Made by a program: the position numbers and the translations under genes. 64,000 nucleotides of DNA. Origin: Terebella lapidaria. Its lineage: Eukaryota; Annelida; Polychaeta; Terebellida; Terebellidae. This document shows positions 13,115 through 24,520 of the stretch, one piece after another; position 1 is the first letter of the stretch; each line of letters opens with the position of its first letter. The stretch lies in contig OX424563.1 in NCBI GenBank assembly GCA_949152475.1, positions 16,341,001-16,405,000 on the forward strand, written 5' to 3'. Below the pieces are notes generated by a model. It was not told the DNA's origin. It saw nothing but the letters and a program-made list of their open reading frames with translations, and did no database searches.

Positions 13115-13702
13115 TGTATACCCAGTATGGCAACTGAATTTGTACGTTCATCAGTTCGTTTCAATTTTTTCTGAACTGATACTGTCTGATACATTTGCTT
13201 TGTTACACTCATTATTAGGAAGCAAGGGCAGAGTTTAATAATTTATTATACAACAATCATAACCATGTCATAAAAATTACATCAACAAAGCAATTACTAT
13301 GAATACAGCAAAGGCAAAAAACAATATCAATATATTTGGTGATTGCAATAAATAAAATGTAAAACAATGATTAAATATAATGGTGAAAACGACATTTAGT
13401 TATCCACAATTTAACTCCATATCCAACTTCTTAGAACCCAAATATTGTTTCTGGCTCAACATTCTAACTCACAGGGGTTTTGTACCACAACTCCAGTACA
13501 TTGTTCTGTCATTCATATGCACAGATGTCTTTCCTCTTATAAGGTTCACAACATTTTGTACACATCTATTCTGTAATTTAGCTCTAAATTTCTCCTCTAT
13601 TACGATCTCCTTTTCATCATACCACGTATAGTTCACCTGAATGAGTGATAACAGGCGTGTAATGCCTTCACATGAAGTAGCGCTCAATATAGCTTGAGTT
13701 GT

Positions 13703-14248
13703 TCATTCTTGTTTAAGAAACAAAGATTTTTTATGTTTGAAAATTTGGTGCGCACTGCAGTACACATATTCAACATATACAATCCTCCATATACACATGA
13801 ACCCGAGGTAATGTGTTGGACTGGATGGTGAATAGTTGTAGTTAGGCCAGGTCAAAGTTTTATATCCAGCGGCGATGGTCCAATACCATCTGCCTGTACT
13901 CATCATTTGCAATAAAAAAAGAACGCTAACGCCGTTTTTTTCCTGGCTGTAGGAATATACAGTGTTACCCTGAGTTCTGAATCCACGATTTGTACAGGAG
14001 GCAATACTCCTATCAAACAATGCAGGGTGACATTTCTGTAGTGAAAAGGTAACTGACTTCTTGTTCACACATTTACAGCTGAGTTTAAAAGTTTCCCCCT
14101 CATTCAATATGTAGGCATTTAAGGATAAGGCAATCATTTCGCTGCCCATGGCCTTTAGTTTGAAGAGATCCGGTGTTCTTTTATCACTTTTTTTGCGTAT
14201 CACAACACGATCATGGGAACCAAACTGTGCTATTTGCTTCTGTACCAT
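13703..14248 (-). pseudogene. Polinton-like DNA polymerase B C-terminal fossil (second version)
   Basis: A fairly long minus-strand frame matches the C-terminal end of protein-primed family B polymerases (KRTPDLFKLKAMGSEMIAL, KLSCK, NRGFR, YSYSQEKNG). It is the unit 2 partner of 1675-2090. It is diverged from the version at about 12,000-12,400, so each unit carries two versions of this segment. It is a fossil. Confidence 0.75.
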
Positions 14249-14289
14249 AGCTTCTGCAGGTATTCCACGTTTTGAGTCTTGCGTTGCTC

Positions 14290-16873
14290 ATGTCTCTGGT
14301 CTGGAAGTAGGTCCATTGGTTCTGTTGCCCGAAGTGCTGTTTTGGTCTCGCGACCTGCTGTGGATGTCTCTGTTACTCGTAGCATTGGTTGGTGTGCTGT
14401 TTTCGGCTCACATCGTTCACTTCTTGAGGTGAATGCCCCTGTTGCTGCTGGAGTGTTGTTGTCAGGGTTCCTGTTTATCTGTCCAAGGCTGGCATCAGTA
14501 TAGCCAAGTGAGACGACTGGTTTGTATTCGAGGCTGTTGCTTCACGGACCGTGCACTCGACGTTTGTAGCCACTTTCAAGATATTCTGGATGGACTTGTG
14601 CCACAAAGGGTTGCACGCTGGGTTCAGGCCTCCAATGGCGATACAGATTAATTGTTCCTCAGGAATGTTTAGTTCTGCTGCTTAATCTTGCAGTGATGAC
14701 ATGTAGTCTCTGGTAAGACCGCCTGGCTTTTGCTGCCGCGAGTACAGTTCTCGTTCTCTGGCCCATTTTGACGGCTGGGAGGGTGCATATGACGTAACTT
14801 GTAGAGTGATACTACGTTGTGTTTTTCGGGATCTTATTTGTTTGATACTGTTGAGGCCAATTTATCGAGGTTTCCAACATGTATATTTGAACAGCTATGT
14901 GTCATAGATTCGACCCAGCATCGATGTCTAAGACTGTCTCTCCCTCCTCCTGGTCTGAAGTCTGAACGCACCTTATATAGACAGTGTGCCTTATATAGAC
15001 AGTGTCCTTAATGGCATACAATGTGTTCCTACCTGTTTATATTAACAAGACTAAATATTGAAACAAAAGCTATTAAGATATCAAACACACAAAAAGGTAG
15101 ACATTGTATACACCCTGCAACACACCCTAGTCGGTGAACGACCTATTTCTTTTGTCTAGGGATCAGATTGTGTTATTGCCTTTTTGAGCGTTGAAGTTCC
15201 GTTGAACAATGTTCAACATTGTTTCTTCTCCAGAAAACACTGAAATACAGAAATAGAACAAATACATGAAACTGTTTCTGAAAATAAAATGTTAGCGAAT
15301 GTTGCATAAAAACATTTTGTCCACAATGCATGTCCCAATATTCTGAGTCAGTAACTTATATTCCACTTCTCTCCTTGCTCTCAAATTTTACAACAATCGA
15401 TGATCAAGCATCAGCTTATATTGACATCTCTTTTTGGCTCGAAGCTCAATAATTAGGGAGTAAATCAGAACATATCAGAAAACGTCTCTTTTTGGCTCGA
15501 AGCTCACTGATGAGGGAGTAAATCAGAAAACTCACTTTCCCGGTTTGACGACTCTGTACCACATCACACACAGTTAGGAGGACTGGAATAATATATTCCC
15601 GATTTGATGCCCTGCTGAGGAGACGAGCGGCATTATTCTGGTTCACCTGCAGTTCATGGAATGCACTGTTTTTGAAACACCATACAGATACGAGTGGATT
15701 GCGAAAGCACATGCGATAGAATGTCAATTCTTCTGACATTCTCAACTGTTTGTATCTCAGCAATAGATTCGAACTTTCGCAATACCATTGTTTTGAAATC
15801 GTTCTCAAGATCTTCAGCTTCTTTCAAGAATGACGTTTCATCACTTTTCTAATAACTGCATGTTCAAAGCCGCCTAGTTTGTAGCAGTACCAAGTTTTGC
15901 ACATTGTAAAAAGCTGACAGCATCTTTCTACTCGAGGAAGCTGTGTGTGTAGCACAATCATCTGTTCCATTTGAATTTGGAGTCATGTTGAAGCAATTGC
16001 TCGTTTCTTCAAGAATCTGTTTTTGAAGATTTTTATTTCGGTGTCACTATTGGTGTGTGAGCTGTGGTAGCCGATAATTCTACCCAGCACGAAAGACATT
16101 TTCAGGGTTGAGTTGTCAGGAAGGATTGAAAATAGCTCAGCTTCAAGAAGAGCAGTCGTCAGCATCCAAGCGTCGTTCTTTACGTCAGGTACCAAGTGGA
16201 CATCTGTCTTTGATATGAATTTCCTGGGAAGTTTTTTTTGCAAGGGTTACATTCTCCTACGGACATCTTTCATCACACCATGGCCACTGGGAGCTTGAAA
16301 ACTGGTGTGATGTCAATGGATATGTCTGAATATTGCTGCTCTTCTTCTTCTTCTCTTCCCGCTCATGGGATACAATGAAACATATGCGTTTGGGCTCGGA
16401 TCTTGGCGCATGATAATTATTGATGTGGGAGGAAATCAGAGAACATCGTTAAAACTCACATATCTGGTTTGGCGATCCCGTAACAACTCACATTGATATT
16501 TCATGGTCACTGTCAAAAACACTCGGGTCATCGAGACAACCGGGAATACAGCTGGGTGTAATTATGTTGTCAGTATGTTTCTTCATGGTGGACCCGTCTG
16601 GGAGCATGTGAAATAGAAACATTAATGGCCCCAAAATAGAGCTTCGGGCACACTGACATTCTTGATACTACTTTTATATCTTTGTTTGGCACTGAAGTGG
16701 CCTTTTTGAGCCCAAAGTGCCGGTAAGCTTTATTTCTTCTTCTTCTTCGAGCACACTGACTCCAAGGTTCAAATGCTCTGATGTGATGATGAGAAAATGA
16801 TGAAAACCTTCTGACTATAACCTTGGAGATACGAGTTCCACCACTGTAGCACCATTCCTTGAGCTTCCATCCT
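14290..16873. other. Unit 2 internal block with no recognised gene
   Basis: Partner of 2091-4551. It contains minus-strand frames at 15446-15808 and 15983-16243, which are conserved with unit 1 but which I do not recognise. A short LINE-tail insertion at 16658-16750 is present only in this unit. Confidence 0.5.
16658..16750 (+). mobile_element. 93-bp LINE-tail-only insertion
   Basis: The insert consists only of the last ~90 bp of the LINE seen at 5508 and 24521: it starts ATTCTTGATACTAC, passes through the GGCACT/AGTGCC hairpin and ends in TTC repeats. It is flanked by GCACACTGAC duplications (16648-16657 and 16751-16760). The other unit keeps the empty site at 4429-4438, with one base different. 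This is a complete retroposition event of minimal size. Confidence 0.9.
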
Positions 16874-17475
16874 ACAGCTCTTGATCTGGACATTACATCT
16901 TCCAGGGTGCCCCATTCTGACTACAAGCTGCTCATCCACACATACCTGTACGCAACATGGCAATCATTTCGAGATGAACAGGCTCATAACAAGTTACACA
17001 AAGTCAAACCAACGCTTGGATGTTGTATCCAAATAAACGAAATGGCGTGCTCAACTGGTCATGTCACGGTTCCGTAAAGAGGAGGGTCTGGTGTGTGTGC
17101 CCTGCTGAGAGTGGCTGACTGTTGAACGTGTCCTGGTACGTTGTCAAGATTTTGCTGACACACCTCGTATGTTTTACGAGTGTCAGTCAATATATGATGT
17201 TTCCAATAATATTAGTATTTATAAACTTCGGTGTTTCTAATGCTTATTAGTATATTTTTATTTTTAGACGTGTGGTCTTTTATTCTAGTCAACAAGATTG
17301 TTGCTGATCATTCAATAATTTCACAAGTTGTCTCGTAGATTCTACCTTTCACTACAGACTTTTAATACTCGAACATAAGGTCTTACTATTCTTCATTGTA
17401 TTTTTATATTCTGGTTTGGCACTGAAATGGCCTTTTTGAGCCCAAAGTGCTGTTAAACTTTATTCATTCGTTCCT
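16874..17475 (+). mobile_element. Old 5'-truncated LINE 3' fragment (unit 2)
   Basis: Duplicate of 4552-5157: the coding end of the LINE after RNase H, then the 3' UTR with the tail hairpin. The frame is interrupted. It was inherited with the tandem duplication rather than inserted separately. Confidence 0.8.
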
Positions 17476-18590
17476 TCCTTCAAGATAATGTTTGTAGACG
17501 TGCAGTAAATTTTTGATCATGTTGCTCTCTCACATTGTCAGCCGCAGGCGTTGATTCCGTCCGCTCTGTTGATAGGAGTCGCTCATACTCCTTAAATGCT
17601 TGCATTACAAGATGACTATCTTGTAATCCCGCTTCGGAGGAACTTGGCACACCATTTTTGTACCCAGCCAATATAAGAAAGCACAATGGTTTGCATTGAC
17701 TTTATTGACATTATTGACACATTTTTAACAGAATATGCACACTGTCAGGACACACCATCTTCCAAACAATATTACGAACCATGCATGCTGAAAATAAGAC
17801 ACATACTTTCAATGCATTATTATAATCATCGTTTTTTCATATGTTCTCAATTTTTGTTCTGTGTAAAAGCTATAAACATGCACAAGATGTAAATAATTAC
17901 ACACCGACATAATTAGACACTGCTAGAGTGGCTATTTTCTGAGGTATTTTTGTGCCTGATCAACAAAATGCATCTTAACTACATCAATGTTTTTGATAAT
18001 TACAATAAATATAATGTAAAACAGTGGTTAAATATAATGGTAACAACGACATTTAGTTATATTCATAATTTTACTCCACATTTCTCCCAACTTCTTAAAA
18101 CCCAAGAATTGTTTCTGACTCAATATTCTAACCAACAAGGGTTTTGTACCACAACCCCAGCACATTTTTCTGTCATCTGTATACCAAATGCTTATCCTCA
18201 CAAGAGTTCCACAACATTTTGTATACATCTATTCTGTAATTTAGCTCAACATGTTTCCTCCATTACGCTCTTCATTTTATCATATCACTCAAATTTCACC
18301 TGAATGAGTGATGACAGGCGTGTAACGCCTTCACATGAAGTAGCGCTCAACATATATTGACCTGCTCTTTCTTGTTTATAAAACAATGCTTTTTGATGTT
18401 CGAACATTTGATGGGTACTACTGTACAAATATTCACCATATACAATCCAACATGTACAGATTAACCGGGGTAATGTTTTGGACTGAATGGTGCATAGTTG
18501 TTGTTAGGCCAGTTCAGAGTTTTATATCCAGCGGCGATGTTCCAATACCATCTGCCTGTTTGCAATGAAAATACGTGAACGCCGTTTTTT
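17476..18590. other. Unit 2 end with the empty LINE site
   Basis: CAATGCATTATTA at 17810-17822 is the unoccupied counterpart of the LINE A target. The block at 17,890-18,340 repeats 11,280-11,840 without the (ATT)n retroposon. No gene is recognised. Confidence 0.65.
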
Positions 18591-18898
18591 CCTGGCTGTA
18601 GGAATATACAGTGTCACCCCGAGTTCTGAATCCACGATTTGTTCAGGAGATAATACTCTTATCAAACAATACAGAGTGAAATTAGTTACCTCTCTAGTGT
18701 GGAGGTAACTGATTTCTTGTTCACTCCTTTACAGCTGAGTTTATAAGTTTCACCCTCATTCAATATGTAGGTCTTTGAGGATAAGGCAACCATTTCTCTG
18801 CCCGTGGCCTCCAGTGTGAAGAAACCCCGTGTTCTTTTATGACAATTTTTATGCGTATCACAACTCGATCATGGGAATCAAACTGAACTATTTGCTTC

Positions 18899-19320
18899 CG
18901 TATTCTCCACCAGACGGCACTCCGAAGCACCCGTCTTTGTAATAACCGATTCTCTGATCCTTTGAATCAGGGGACAGTGTCAATGCGTGGTAACAAATAG
19001 TCCATATTAATACGCGTTCTGTAAACATGAACACGTCCTTTCTTGTTTTGCATGGATCGATCAGACAGTTATAACGATTTTACATGTACCTAGACACCGC
19101 TACTGGAGTTATTTTTATCACAATCTCTAACAAAAATTGTATCGTTTTCAAGAATATGCCCTGTCTGTAACAAAATATCACAAAATTCAATTTTGTACAA
19201 AATTTCTTCGATTCATGGAGGCATCCATGTTGGAACAAGTTTCGGTATCCCAGGATGCGAAGGACGAATTGTGTGAAAGGCGGGAGCTGGAACGCCGCCT
19301 TTTGTGAAAATGTATTTGTC
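18899..19320. other. Unidentified ~420-bp insert in fossil polymerase
   Basis: Units 1 and 2 run straight through this point (about 240 and 12,440), whereas unit 3 carries roughly 420 extra bases. The right junction shows a short direct repeat on the theme GTATTTGTCTCCCACT. I recognise no coding or terminal structure. Confidence 0.5.
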
Positions 19321-19511
19321 TCCCACTGTATTTGTCCCCCACTGGCACGCTCTTCTAATTGTATGCTTGAAGGATACCTTCAGTGTCGGGTTTCAGGGCG
19401 TCAGATAGTGACTTTTCACTCAAAGCAAATTAGGCAGAGTTGGTGTCCGTTTCAATGTATTCATAGGACTTGCGCTCCAGAATAGCATCTAAACAGTCAT
19501 AGTAAAATGCC

Positions 19512-20484
19512 CTGCCCTGTCCTGTTATATGGTTCTGAAGTCTGGGGCACTCAAAAGCGAGAAACTATAGAAATTGTGCACAGAAAATATTGTAAGTTTG
19601 TACTTGGTCTGTCATATAGTACTCCTAACTCCGCAGTTCTGGGTGAACTTGGGCGATTTCCATTGTCTGTTTTGTATAAAGTAAGATGTATAAAATTTTG
19701 GGTAAATATCGTATGCGATCTCCATAATACCAGATTGAGAAACTCACTATATAAAATGTTGAAAATTTTCGATGAATCAGGTGGTCACAACTGGACAAGT
19801 GATGCGAAACATATGCTATACTCATATGGTTTTGGAGAAGTATGGATTAATCAGTGTGTTGGAAATATTGATGTTTTTATAAATGTATTTAAACAACGTG
19901 TAATGGACATGGGAGAACAAAACTGGCATGATGAACTTAATAGTAATTCAAAGCTTGACCTGTATAGCACTTACAAAGACACACTTGTCTGTGAACATTA
20001 CCTTGCAAGCGACATTATCAGGAAGTATCGAGTATCACTATCTAAACTTCGATGTGGAAATCATAGGCTAGCAGTGGAAAGTGGCAGACATTCAAAGGTC
20101 GATAAGAATCTCCGCTTATGTAAATATTGCAGTGATAATGGTGTGGTTGTAATTGAGAATGAATTTCATTTTATTATTGAATGTCCACTCTATAAGGAGC
20201 TTAGGGCAAAGTATCTATCGGATTACCTAACATCAAGGTTTTCTCCATCTATCACATTCCAGAATATTATGTCCAACAAATCCTGTGCAAAAAATTTGTC
20301 ATTTTTCACCTATCATGCATTTTGTGTCCATAAATCTTTTGTCAGTATCTGAAAATTGTGTAAAAGTTTGTGTGTATTTGTATTTGTTTTGTGAGCATTC
20401 TGTATGAAGTATGTATGTAAATGTTATACTGTTAAATGTCCTTGTATGCATATGGGCCAGTGGCCTAGATGAAGAATAAACACT
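19512..20484 (+). mobile_element. LINE 3' fragment, CR1/L2-like
   Basis: A single open frame (19507-20352) encodes the C-terminal part of a reverse transcriptase of a different LINE: LLYGSEVWG, then a 'LGLSYSTPN' region and a final CKYC...EFHFIIECPLY Cys/His motif. This layout is common in CR1/L2-type elements of marine invertebrates. The 3' UTR ends near AAGAATAAACACTAAATGCC. It is flanked by 7-bp AAATGCC duplications (19505-19511 and 20485-20491), with the empty site seen in unit 2 at about 12,615. It is 5'-truncated. The clade is inferred. Confidence 0.8.
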
Positions 20485-21744
20485 AAATGCCAGTATTCTC
20501 AGTTTTGCATTACATGTATTGTAAAATGAAATAGCCGACCACGGGGAGATTTATGTCTACGGCTCTTTTGGTCAACTCTGGCTCGAACATATCATCACCT
20601 AGCTCAGTTAGAGACTGAATTGCTCGAGTCGTTCTCCTTTTGTTTAGCCTGACACTCCCCTCTTACATTGAAACATTTTGCGATGTTTTTCCTTGTCCAT
20701 TATTAATGAACCATAAGATGAGTTCCCAAGCAACTTCATGGTATCTGCTATGATTGCAATTGATGGGTCATCGTCTCCAGTTCGTCGAGCCTCACTTACT
20801 TTAAAGGGTTTGAAACAGGATTTCGGCATGTACTTGATGATTTGGTAGATATGAGTTACCTCCACACCGTATCCCAAGTACCACTTAACCAGGATAGGGA
20901 CGATAAGCATCTTCTCCCCATATTTACCACCAACATGAATCCTCATAGGCTTTTTGCTTGCCCCAGTTTTCCTGCATGACTGGGGGAAGCTGTCGAAAGG
21001 TACGTCACTTGTACAGAATATAGGTGACATTTCTGAAAAAGTATGCATGTGGATCGAGTTGTCTCTTGAAGAGGCATGGTCATTGGTCGAGCACAGAGTT
21101 GTCACACTCCACCATACCAAAGAGGGTATCCGCCATGACTGCATGGAGTATGTCCTCCGTCTGTATTTTTCTTCGTCTGTTTTGTTTCGAGAATTCAGGA
21201 AGGGATGTAGAATCGTGAAAACACACCTCGGCTTCGTTTTTAGGTGCTTATTGTACTCACACTCCCATACAGCATACAGTGTATACCCAGTATGGCGACT
21301 GAATTTTGCACGCTCCTCAGTACGTCTCAATTTGTTGTTCAGCGATAGCTTGAAATCGCCTTCCTTCAGTGCTGCTGTGATGCTGCATTGACTAGGATCA
21401 TGTCCATGATGAAAGCATCCGTTGAACTCGTACACAGTTTGAGATTCCTCATGGAACCCATCAACCCTGAAGGTACCAATTTGCTTCTCTCCTCACCACT
21501 GTTGAAGCAAAATTGTGCGACCAGTTTGCTCAGCAATCAGGTCCATGCACTCAAACATGGTGTGATGATTGATGCTGGTTCCTGGTCTCATGCGGAGGTG
21601 TTCGTTCTCTGCCTCAGTTTTTGTATACACAGCTGTGGGCATGGTCTGTCCAGTTGCCCACAGATATCAGGCATCGGCATCATATCCCACAATTTTCTGG
21701 TACCCATTATTGGGAAGATCACAGACAAGATTCTCCCCTGTCTT

Positions 21745-21830
21745 CTTGATACTACTTTTATATCTTTGTTTGGCACTGGAATGGCCTTCTTGAGCCCAAA
21801 GTGCCGTTAAGCTTCATTTCTTCTTCTTCT
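21745..21830 (+). mobile_element. 86-bp LINE-tail-only insertion
   Basis: This is the same minimal LINE tail as at 16658, starting CTTGATACTACTTTTATAT and ending in TTC repeats. It is flanked by perfect 11-bp duplications TCCCCTGTCTT (21734-21744 and 21831-21841). Its 5' start is within three bases of that of the other tail-only insert. Confidence 0.9.
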
Positions 21831-22470
21831 TCCCCTGTCTTGTGGCAACGCTTGAAGATAATGCTCGGTCCAACGACAGTGTTCTGTTTGACCGTTCCGT
21901 AGAGGTGTTCGTCATGACCAAACAGCGAAAATGATACTCCTTGTTCTCTGGCTGTGTCGAACAACATTTTCCTTGCCACACCGGAGCTGACTTGAAAACA
22001 TCAATATCCCACTCCTTGTAGAATTGCATGAACCTACAAACACCTGCAACGAACGGTTCCACGTCCAGTTTGTTATCGTATTACAAAAAGTCTTGGAAAG
22101 TACCCATCTGATGGGACTCCATATCTGAGCCAGGCGTTCGTAATTATCCCGTCCTGATGGTGGACTTGGCCCTCGACTTCCATTTCTCATTCTAGATACT
22201 CAGACTCAGACATTTTCACCCATCAGTGCCGAGTAAAAGTCTTCGTACCCAGGCAAAGAGATGTGCAAAAATTTATTGACCGAGTCAAACTATCCATATG
22301 GGAAGAAGGATTTTTTTCTTTTGCACATTGATTGCTTTGAGAAATTTAGCATATAAATTCCCAGGAGCGAGGTACTGGGAAAAGTTCAGGAAATGAAACT
22401 TGTCAGTTACTAAGTGTATATTGCTTCTTTTGGACACAAAGACGTGACCTCTGTCTAGCTCCATGTCTGA

Positions 22471-24504
22471 AAAAGCAGCACAATTATGGTATTTACACTA
22501 TTATAATAGAATTATATTTCTTATCGCAGGTCTTTATCACACATAACACTCATTTCTATTAACATCACATTTTATCACATTAGTGACAGTATTTAACATA
22601 TTATAAAACAATACAAAGCAAAAGTATAAACGTACATGTACCTTTTGTATTAAGATACACATGTATAACATCACAGTTTTTTATCGACAAAAAGGCACAA
22701 AATCCACTACATATCTAGGTCGATAGACATGCTCAACACAATACAACAAAATTTGTTATCACACTCCAGCAGTTAAGACTCTTTGCGTAATGGACCCGTT
22801 GCCCTACTCTCTGCCAATACTGCACTGAGGTCGGGGCCAAATCGCAACTTCACTTCATGAAGGAGCTGATTATAAGAGAGGAACATTAAATGAATTGAAA
22901 CGTGGAAGACTCAAAAATGGGAATCGTGTCATGGCCTCTGCTATCCCAGCTGTCTCCATGATTTTGGATCTTTCTGACGAGGTACGGCCCATGAGGTCCT
23001 CGATGACATCGCAGTTGGGACGACCCTTGTCCATCTCTTTCTTCATCGTCTCTTGATGTTGGGGAAGACTGTATTCATCCTCTGCTGCCTCCTCTGACAG
23101 ACACTGTTAACATAAACATGTTGCAGACTCGAATTGAATCTTATATCAAACAATTATGTGATGTGCAGTTGAATCAGTACAGTACAATGCCACATTTTAT
23201 GTGACATGAAAAGATAAATTAGATATGAAAGCTTCTACCATTCAAAATATTATCAATAAATTCCATGAGCTACATGTGTACCTAAGCAGAAAGTATAGTG
23301 ACATCAACAATATTGAATTTCTCGTGTAATTTCTAGGGTTCTGTAATAACTAATGGACTTGAAGAGATCGCGCCCACTTGCCATTTCATGGGCAGTACAT
23401 AAAACATTGCATGACTATTATCGAAGTTGTAGATATGGCAACAGAGTGGATCCCTTCCACTATTATTTGTTCAGAAATATACCCTTCTATTACATGTTTA
23501 CAGCTTGAAGTGTAGCCACCCTGTATAATAATACTCAACTCGTGGTAATCTAAGCCACCAGTGTCGATCAGCTGACCGTTTTCACGTGCGTGAGATATTG
23601 TGAATTTTGTTGACAGGACAGAAAGTTGAGTGATTTCTCATTTGACTCAGTGAGCCTATGTCCTTACGTAAATTACATAATATATTCCGAAACAATTAGT
23701 CCCACAAATCTCACATTATATCGTGACTATTTATTGAAATGTGGCCTAATTGTCTGTGTTTTACCATACATATATATATATATGTGCATGAGTTAAATTA
23801 AGTACTATTTGTTGTTTAATTATATCTAAATGTGGCTTATAATGTGTTCATGCAAATGAATCGGTGCAAAATCTGACAACACGTAGAGCTGCTGGATTGT
23901 ATACATTGGAGAAACCAACCATGCGTAGCTTTATAAACAGGATATTCAGTTCCTAAAATATGATATGCAAGAACACGGATACATTGAAGGAACATACCAT
24001 TTGATGGCTGATTTGATGAAGACTCTATCACCGCTTTTTCTAATAGAATCGTTCGGTAACTCCTCCCATCAGCGCTCCAATCAAGCGGGCTACATCAGGT
24101 CAGTCGGCGCCATTTTTGAATATTTTGTTCTCAGCCATGGTGGGGCTGGTATCTCAAAAATCATGTATAAATATCAAATTGAACTGTTTCCATGAAACAA
24201 CACTCGTACATTATATCCATAACCCTAGGAATGATTGATTACATTATTAGGCCAGCCTATATTGGCTATGACATTTTTGGGAATCCCTAACCATGTATGT
24301 TTGGAGTAGAATTTAATTTGGGAATAATTGGTAATGTCCACTGTTTTCGGTGTTTTGTCCCCCAGTATCCATTTCCGTTGGTATGTTAAATAATTACTGC
24401 AATACGCATATGTCACAAGGGGTTCAGCTCTGTCGCTTCTCATAACAGTTCTCTTCATTTCACATAATTTAGGCCCTATTCGCCACAACATTTTGTTGTG
24501 ATGC
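22471..24504. other. AT-rich intergenic DNA
   Basis: Apart from the exon-like relic at 22779-23106, I see no gene, RNA or element ends. A short (TA)n run lies near 23,770. The right end, 24505-24520, is the target duplication of the next LINE. Confidence 0.6.
22779..23106 (-). pseudogene. Exon-like relic of an unrecognised protein
   Basis: Read on the minus strand from a splice-acceptor-like GTTAACAG at about 23,107, an open stretch runs for some 85 codons (KKEMDKGRPNCDVIEDLM, then a 'RFPFL' core). It then needs a frame change near 22,880 to continue as LLHEVKLRFG. The pattern (charged helices, a YP/FPFL-like core, then a helix ending in RFG) resembles uncharacterised multi-copy animal proteins, but I cannot name the family. 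It is probably a decayed exon or retrocopy. Confidence 0.4.
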
Positions 24505-24520
24505 TTCTACCGTTGTATTC

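Larger units (their letters stand above)
106..18900 (-). mobile_element. Tandem array of a Polinton-like fossil (units of ~6.5 kb)
   Basis: The same block order recurs at a spacing of about 6.5 kb once later insertions are subtracted. Unit 1 is 106-5507 plus 11224 to about 12290, split by a LINE. Unit 2 is about 12,290-18,750. Unit 3 starts near 18,750. Each unit holds family B DNA polymerase segments on the minus strand in two diverged versions, a downstream block (1137-1502, 11280-11700, 13320-13690, 17890-18340), a roughly 2.4-kb block without recognised genes, and an old LINE tail. The polymerase is of the protein-primed type found in Polintons and adintovirus-like elements. I see no integrase, packaging ATPase or capsid gene. 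The element is broken many times in every copy and looks old; the LINE and piggyBac insertions are younger. The family assignment rests on the polymerase alone. Confidence 0.75.
18591..22470 (-). pseudogene. Longest Polinton-like DNA polymerase B fossil (unit 3)
   Basis: Read on the minus strand from about 22,470 downward, this is the most extended polymerase fossil. It starts with a segment of the kind that precedes the palm in Polinton enzymes (theme GYEDFYSAL near 22,240). A 'GVCRFMQFYKEWDIDVF' stretch follows near 22,030, then YEFNGCFHHGHDP near 21,420, motif B theme LLGNSSYGSL near 20,720, and the motif C and C-terminal regions toward 18,600. It is broken in many places and interrupted by a LINE fragment (19512-20484), a LINE tail (21745-21830) and an unidentified insert (about 18,899-19,320). 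Its middle and motif C parts correspond to those of units 1 and 2. Confidence 0.75.

Noticed and set aside
14148-14651. Overlapping plus-strand frames rich in Leu, Val and Cys
   Set aside because: No domain, and opposite to the fossil polymerase; unit 1 has only a partial equivalent.
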